From the NCBI GenBank assembly GCA_902788545.1, contig CADAKR010000002.1:1-38350 (forward strand): a stretch of DNA of 38,350 bases, written 5' to 3'. Shown here one piece after another: positions 34,861-38,350 of this stretch. The DNA comes from an uncultured Coriobacteriaceae bacterium (lineage in GTDB: Bacteria > Actinomycetota > Coriobacteriia > Coriobacteriales > Eggerthellaceae). Made by a program: the position numbers and the translations under genes. Numbering within the stretch: position 1 is the first letter of the stretch; the number at the start of each line of letters is the position of its first letter. The notes beneath the pieces are model-generated. The model had not been told where the DNA came from. It ran no database searches and was given only the letters and a program-made list of their open reading frames with translations.

Positions 34861-37478
34861 TACAGCAAGCTTCTGAGAACGTATTGCAGTATACCGCCGT
34901 GAGCGTAGTAGTCGTCTTCGGTTGGGGTGTCGATGCGCACGATAACATCGAACGTGCATGTGCTTCCATCCGGTTTCGCGGCCGTCACCGTGGCGGTCTG
35001 GCCGGTGCGCTCGATCGTGTAGCGCTCGGTGCCGTCGAGTCCAAGGCTGGCGGCGTTTTCGCCTTCCTTGAACTGCAGCGGCAAAATGCCCATGCCGATG
35101 AGGTTGGACCGGTGGATGCGCTCGAAGCTTTCGGCCAGCGCCGCGCGCACGCCGAGCAGCATCGGGCCCTTGGCCGCCCAGTCGCGCGACGATCCGGACC
35201 CGTACATCTTGCCGGCCACGACGATGACGGGCGTGCCAATTGCCTCATAGTGCATGGCGGCATCGAACAGCCAGTCGACGTCTCCGGTTGTGAAATCGCG
35301 CGTCCATCCGCCCTTGCGGCCTTCCGCCAGCTGGTTGGCCAGTTTCACGTTGGCGAACGTGCCGCGCATCATGACCTCGTGGTTGCCGCGCCGGCTGCCA
35401 TACGTGTTGAAATCGGCCGGCTGCACGCCGCGTTCCTGCAGGTAACGACCCGCCGGGGTCTCGGCTGCGAAAGCGCCCGCCGGTGAGATGTGGTCGGTCG
35501 TGATGAAGTCACCGAGCAGCGCGAGCGCGCGGGCATCCTTGATGGGGGCCGGCGGCTCGGGGGTGCGCCCCATGCCGTCGAAATACGGCGCGCGGCGCAC
35601 GTAGGTGGACGAATCGTCCCACGCGAACAGGTCGCTCTTCTCGACCGACAGCGCCTGCCAGGCCGCATCGCCATCGAACAAGCCCTGCGATCCCTGGGCG
35701 TACAGGTCGGCGTCGACGTGCGCCATGAGCGCCTCGACCTCGTCGGCTTCAGGCCACAGATCGCGCAGGTGCACGTCGTTGCCGTTGACGTCCTGGCCAA
35801 GCGGGTCGGCCTCCATGTCGAAATCGACGGTGCCGGCCAGCGCGTAGGCGATGACCGCCGCGGGAGTCATGAGGAAGTTCTGCGCCACGTCGGGCGAGAT
35901 GCGGCCCTCGAAGTTGCGGTTGCCCGAAAGGACGCTGGCAAGCTCGATGTCGCCTGCGATGTCGTGCATCTCGGGCAGGATGGGGCCGGAATTGCCAATG
36001 CAGCTCATGCAGCCGAAGCCGCAGGTGGCGAAGTTGAGCGCTTGCAGGCTTTCCAGCAAGCCGGCGCGTTCGAGCAGCAGCTCGGTTGCATGGCTGCCGG
36101 GCGCGAACACGGTCTTCACCCACGGCTTGGGTTTCAGGCCAAGTGCGGCGGCCTTCTTCGCCATGAGGCCGCATGCCAGCATCATGCGCGGGTCGGTCGC
36201 CGTCGTGCAGCTGGTGACCGCCGCGATGGCGATGGCGCCATGCATCAGCTCGTGCGTTTCGCCGCCAAGGCTGACCTGGGCTTTCGCGTTCATGTCGAGC
36301 GCACGTTCGGCGCAGATGTCATGGAAGCGGCGTTTCCCGTCCGCGATGTCGAAGCGGTCGTGCGGACGCGACGGGCCCGCCATCGAACGCGCGACGCTGC
36401 CCAGGTCGAGCTCGATGACCTCGGAATACACGCGCGGCTCGTCGTCTTCGCCAAGCCAGAGGCCTTGCGCCTTCGCATACGCTTCGACAAGCGCCACCTG
36501 CTGATCGCTGCGGCCGGTCATGCGCAGGAAATCGAGCGTCTGCCCATCGACGGGGAACAGCGTGCACGTGCTGCCGTATTCGGGAGTCATGTTGGAAATG
36601 CAAGCGCGCTGCGTGGCGGAAAGGGCCGACACGCCCGGTCCGAAGCACTCGACGAAGCAGCCGACGACGCCCTTCGCGCGCAGCATCTGCGCGAAATGCA
36701 GAGCGACGTCCATAGCCGCCACGCCGCTGCGCAGCTCGCCGGTCAGCTTCACGCCGACCACGCGCGGCACGAGCGTGGTGATGGGCTGCCCGAGCGCCGC
36801 GGCTTCGGCTTCGATGCCGCCCACGCCCCACCCCAGCACGCCGATGCCGTTGGCCGTGGGCGTGTGCGAGTCCGTGCCGACCACCGTGTCGAAGTACGCG
36901 AGCGGCCTGTCGCCTTCGCGCGTCATTGTGACGCTTGCGAAATTCTCGATGTTGAGCTGGTGGCAGATGCCTTGCCCGGGTGGCACGATGCGCACGTTCT
37001 GGAACGAATCCTGCGCCCATTTCAGGAAGCTGTAGCGTTCGCGGTTGCGCGCGAATTCCAGCTGCATGTTGGCTTGCATGGCGCCGGCGCAACCGAACTC
37101 GTCGGCGATGACGGAATGGTCGATGACCAAATCGCACGGCACCTGCGGGTTGATCTTGGCCGGATCGCCGCCCAGCGCCACGCACGCATCGCGCATGACC
37201 GCGAAGTCGACGAACACCGGCACGCCCGTGAAGTCCTGGAACAGCACGCGCGCGGGGGCGAACTCGACTTCCTCGCCCGCCTCGCCCGCAAGCCCCGCCT
37301 TCACGATGCGGTCGGCGTATACGCGCGCCTCTTGTTCATCGCGCGCGTTGCGCAGCACGTTTTCCAGCAGCACCGTCAGCGAATATGGCAGCTTCTGCGC
37401 CCCTTCGCATGCGCTGACGGGATAATACTCGTAGGTCTTCCCTCCCACCTCGAGGAGGGAGGTCGTCTCGTTGCTCAC
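34860..37478 (-). CDS. acnA: Aconitate hydratase
   Basis: An 872-residue [4Fe-4S] aconitase that interconverts citrate and isocitrate. Cluster ligands lie in VTSCTTATD and GFGCMSCIGNSG. GTDSHTPTANGIGVLGWGVGG and KMYGSGSSRDWAAKGP are AcnA/IRP-type motifs. The GTG start at 37478 is chosen because AAAGGGG lies just ahead and the next residues (SNETTSLLEVGGKTYEYY) fit the family; the frame is open to 37529. A TATAAT box at 37512-37507 is upstream. Citrate synthase is not in the window. Confidence 0.97.
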   Translation of the reverse strand: MSNETTSLLEVGGKTYEYYPVSACEGAQKLPYSLTVLLENVLRNARDEQEARVYADRIVKAGLAGEAGEEVEFAPARVLFQDFTGVPVFVDFAVMRDACVALGGDPAKINPQVPCDLVIDHSVIADEFGCAGAMQANMQLEFARNRERYSFLKWAQDSFQNVRIVPPGQGICHQLNIENFASVTMTREGDRPLAYFDTVVGTDSHTPTANGIGVLGWGVGGIEAEAAALGQPITTLVPRVVGVKLTGELRSGVAAMDVALHFAQMLRAKGVVGCFVECFGPGVSALSATQRACISNMTPEYGSTCTLFPVDGQTLDFLRMTGRSDQQVALVEAYAKAQGLWLGEDDEPRVYSEVIELDLGSVARSMAGPSRPHDRFDIADGKRRFHDICAERALDMNAKAQVSLGGETHELMHGAIAIAAVTSCTTATDPRMMLACGLMAKKAAALGLKPKPWVKTVFAPGSHATELLLERAGLLESLQALNFATCGFGCMSCIGNSGPILPEMHDIAGDIELASVLSGNRNFEGRISPDVAQNFLMTPAAVIAYALAGTVDFDMEADPLGQDVNGNDVHLRDLWPEADEVEALMAHVDADLYAQGSQGLFDGDAAWQALSVEKSDLFAWDDSSTYVRRAPYFDGMGRTPEPPAPIKDARALALLGDFITTDHISPAGAFAAETPAGRYLQERGVQPADFNTYGSRRGNHEVMMRGTFANVKLANQLAEGRKGGWTRDFTTGDVDWLFDAAMHYEAIGTPVIVVAGKMYGSGSSRDWAAKGPMLLGVRAALAESFERIHRSNLIGMGILPLQFKEGENAASLGLDGTERYTIERTGQTATVTAAKPDGSTCTFDVIVRIDTPTEDDYYAHGGILQYVLRSLL

Positions 37479-37506
37479 GTGTTCCCCTTTCGAAGGCAAT
37501 GCTGCC

Positions 37507-37542
37507 ATTATATGGAAAGGGCCCGCCAAGACGCGCCCTTTC
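37507..37542 (-). terminator. Terminator of the HEAT-repeat gene and -10 box of acnA
   Basis: GAAAGGGC (37515-37522) pairs with GCCCTTTC (37535-37542), a stem with a 12-base loop just beyond the HEAT-protein stop. The base right after it on the minus strand begins CATATAATGG, which supplies TATAAT (37512-37507) for acnA. No matching -35 box is seen. Confidence 0.6.
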
Positions 37543-37571
37543 GATGCGTGTTAACGATATGTTCTTTAATG

Positions 37572-38174
37572 CTACTTCAGGTTGTCGGTGATCTGCTGGG
37601 CGCGGCGTCGAAGGGTGCCTTTGCCGTTCTCGGCGTCGAACTTCATGCGCTCGGCGAAGGAAGCCTTCACGTCGTCGGAGAGCTTGCCCGTCGAAAAGTC
37701 GATCAGGGCGATGAGCATGTCGTTGAATTCCAGGTCGCCGTGATAGCACTGGATGCCCTCGTCGATGAGGGGCCACACCTTGTCGGAGCGGTTCGCCGTC
37801 GTGGCGCCGATCTTGCACAGGAAGCGCATGGCAGCCAGGCGGACCGGGCCGCTTTCCTCGTCGAACAGCGAAGTTTCCGCTTCGGGGATGGCCTTGCCGC
37901 ACGAGCGGGCGTCGAGCGGGACGATGAGCGTCAGCGCTTCGAGCACCTCCCAGCGCGTCTGGGCCTCGGGGCGGTTCAGCGCATCGATGAGCTTGTCGAT
38001 GTGAGGAACCAGGAGGGAGGCGTCGGCTTTCGCGACGGCGTGCAGCACGGCGGCGGCGTGCTGGCGCTCGCGGCGCGAACCCACGGCCAGCTGCTCGACG
38101 GTTTCGGTTAGCTTCGCGTCGTCGGCGATTGCCTCGTCGGCGCGTGCTTTGATATCAGTGTTGCGGTCGCTCAC
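37572..38174 (-). CDS. HEAT-repeat protein of unknown function
   Basis: A 200-residue cytoplasmic protein made of paired helices: RRERQHAAAVLHAVAKADASLLVPHIDKLIDAL, then QTRWEVLEALTLIV, then GPVRLAAMRFLCKIGA. These spacings are typical of HEAT/Armadillo-like repeats used for protein-protein contacts. No catalytic motif is visible. It forms its own unit, with a promoter at 38222-38250 and a terminator before acnA. Partner unknown. Confidence 0.75.
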   Translation of the reverse strand: MSDRNTDIKARADEAIADDAKLTETVEQLAVGSRRERQHAAAVLHAVAKADASLLVPHIDKLIDALNRPEAQTRWEVLEALTLIVPLDARSCGKAIPEAETSLFDEESGPVRLAAMRFLCKIGATTANRSDKVWPLIDEGIQCYHGDLEFNDMLIALIDFSTGKLSDDVKASFAERMKFDAENGKGTLRRRAQQITDNLK

Positions 38175-38221
38175 AATTGGTCCTTTTCTGTCGCGATTAT
38201 GCCCTTCAACTGGGGACTTTA

Positions 38222-38250
38222 ATTATACGCGCCTCAGTGAGCAATTTCGA
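38222..38250 (-). promoter_or_regulatory. Promoter of the HEAT-repeat gene
   Basis: TCGAAA (38250-38245) and TATAAT (38227-38222) are 17 bases apart on the minus strand. The -10 is perfect, and the -35 matches four of six. The start codon is 48 bases downstream. Confidence 0.65.
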
Positions 38251-38326
38251 CCCCCTACAGTGGGACAAACGGCTCAAATGCACAAATCCTCCCACTCGGC
38301 CGAGGCGGGTTTTCGGGGACAGGAGA

Positions 38327-38350
38327 GAAAAACCCATTGCGCGATGGGTT
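38327..38350 (-). terminator. Terminator of a gene beyond the right edge
   Basis: AACCCAT and ATGGGTT (38331-38350) form a 7-bp stem with a 6-base loop. On the minus strand it is followed by TTTTTCTCTC. It would end a minus-strand transcript entering from outside the window. Confidence 0.7.

Noticed and set aside
35490-38111. An 873-codon plus-strand frame opposite acnA and the HEAT gene
   Set aside because: Shadow frame; crosses two well-supported minus-strand genes and their control region.

Overview
The window looks like chromosomal DNA from a high-GC actinobacterium of the class Coriobacteriia, most probably an Eggerthellaceae-type gut anaerobe. This is inferred from gene content and style: a dnaK-grpE-dnaJ-hspR-clpB heat-shock operon with a MerR-type HspR, an LPXTG-like tail on a surface protein, coiled-coil cell-wall hydrolases, NikR/HypE nickel genes, and strong C/G codon bias. 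I find 35 coding regions (one partial) and one certain tRNA. Thirty-two of the coding regions are on the minus strand, so the window is essentially one co-oriented block. No prophage, transposase, CRISPR array or recognisable defence island is visible.

Layout from left to right. (1) 1-570: 3' end of a surface protein, a hairpin-rich stretch with tRNA-like fragments, then tRNA-Phe(GAA) with a strong promoter. (2) 570-5600: a coiled-coil secreted lysozyme-like protein, a HemN-type radical SAM protein, purD and purA. (3) 5600-6166: a non-coding stretch with a cluster of palindromic repeats and a heptamer tandem repeat. (4) 6167-8776: a YhaO/SbcD-type nuclease fused to a YhaN-like membrane coiled coil. 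(5) 8890-12191: rpsF-ssb-rpsR-rplI and then dnaB, with DnaA-box-like sites before dnaB. (6) 12473-20108: an unknown gene and the heat-shock operon, read from one very good sigma-70 promoter. (7) 20266-23622: ferredoxin, hypE, nikR, a small unknown protein, a divergent unknown gene and nth. (8) 23721-28586: a CmpB-type membrane protein, an apparently dead signal-peptidase homologue, a Gln-rich coiled-coil protein, a zinc-type ArsR regulator and a DUF4013-like membrane protein. (9) 28673-29880: rplJ-rplL with an L10 leader. (10) 29983-38174: an M23 peptidase and a large membrane protein, NADP-isocitrate dehydrogenase, aconitase and a HEAT-repeat protein.

Functional links. purA and purD both serve purine synthesis. 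icd and acnA give the oxidative arm from citrate to 2-oxoglutarate. hypE and nikR imply a [NiFe] hydrogenase elsewhere in the genome. The heat-shock operon encodes the whole DnaK machine plus its own likely repressor and disaggregase.

The most unusual material is non-coding: several families of long, near-perfect inverted repeats placed between genes, some with compensatory arm changes between copies. Among proteins, the best leads are the signal-peptidase-like protein lacking both catalytic residues and the nuclease/coiled-coil fusion that ends where an ATPase lobe would be expected, right at a heptamer repeat. I do not see a clear new multi-gene system.
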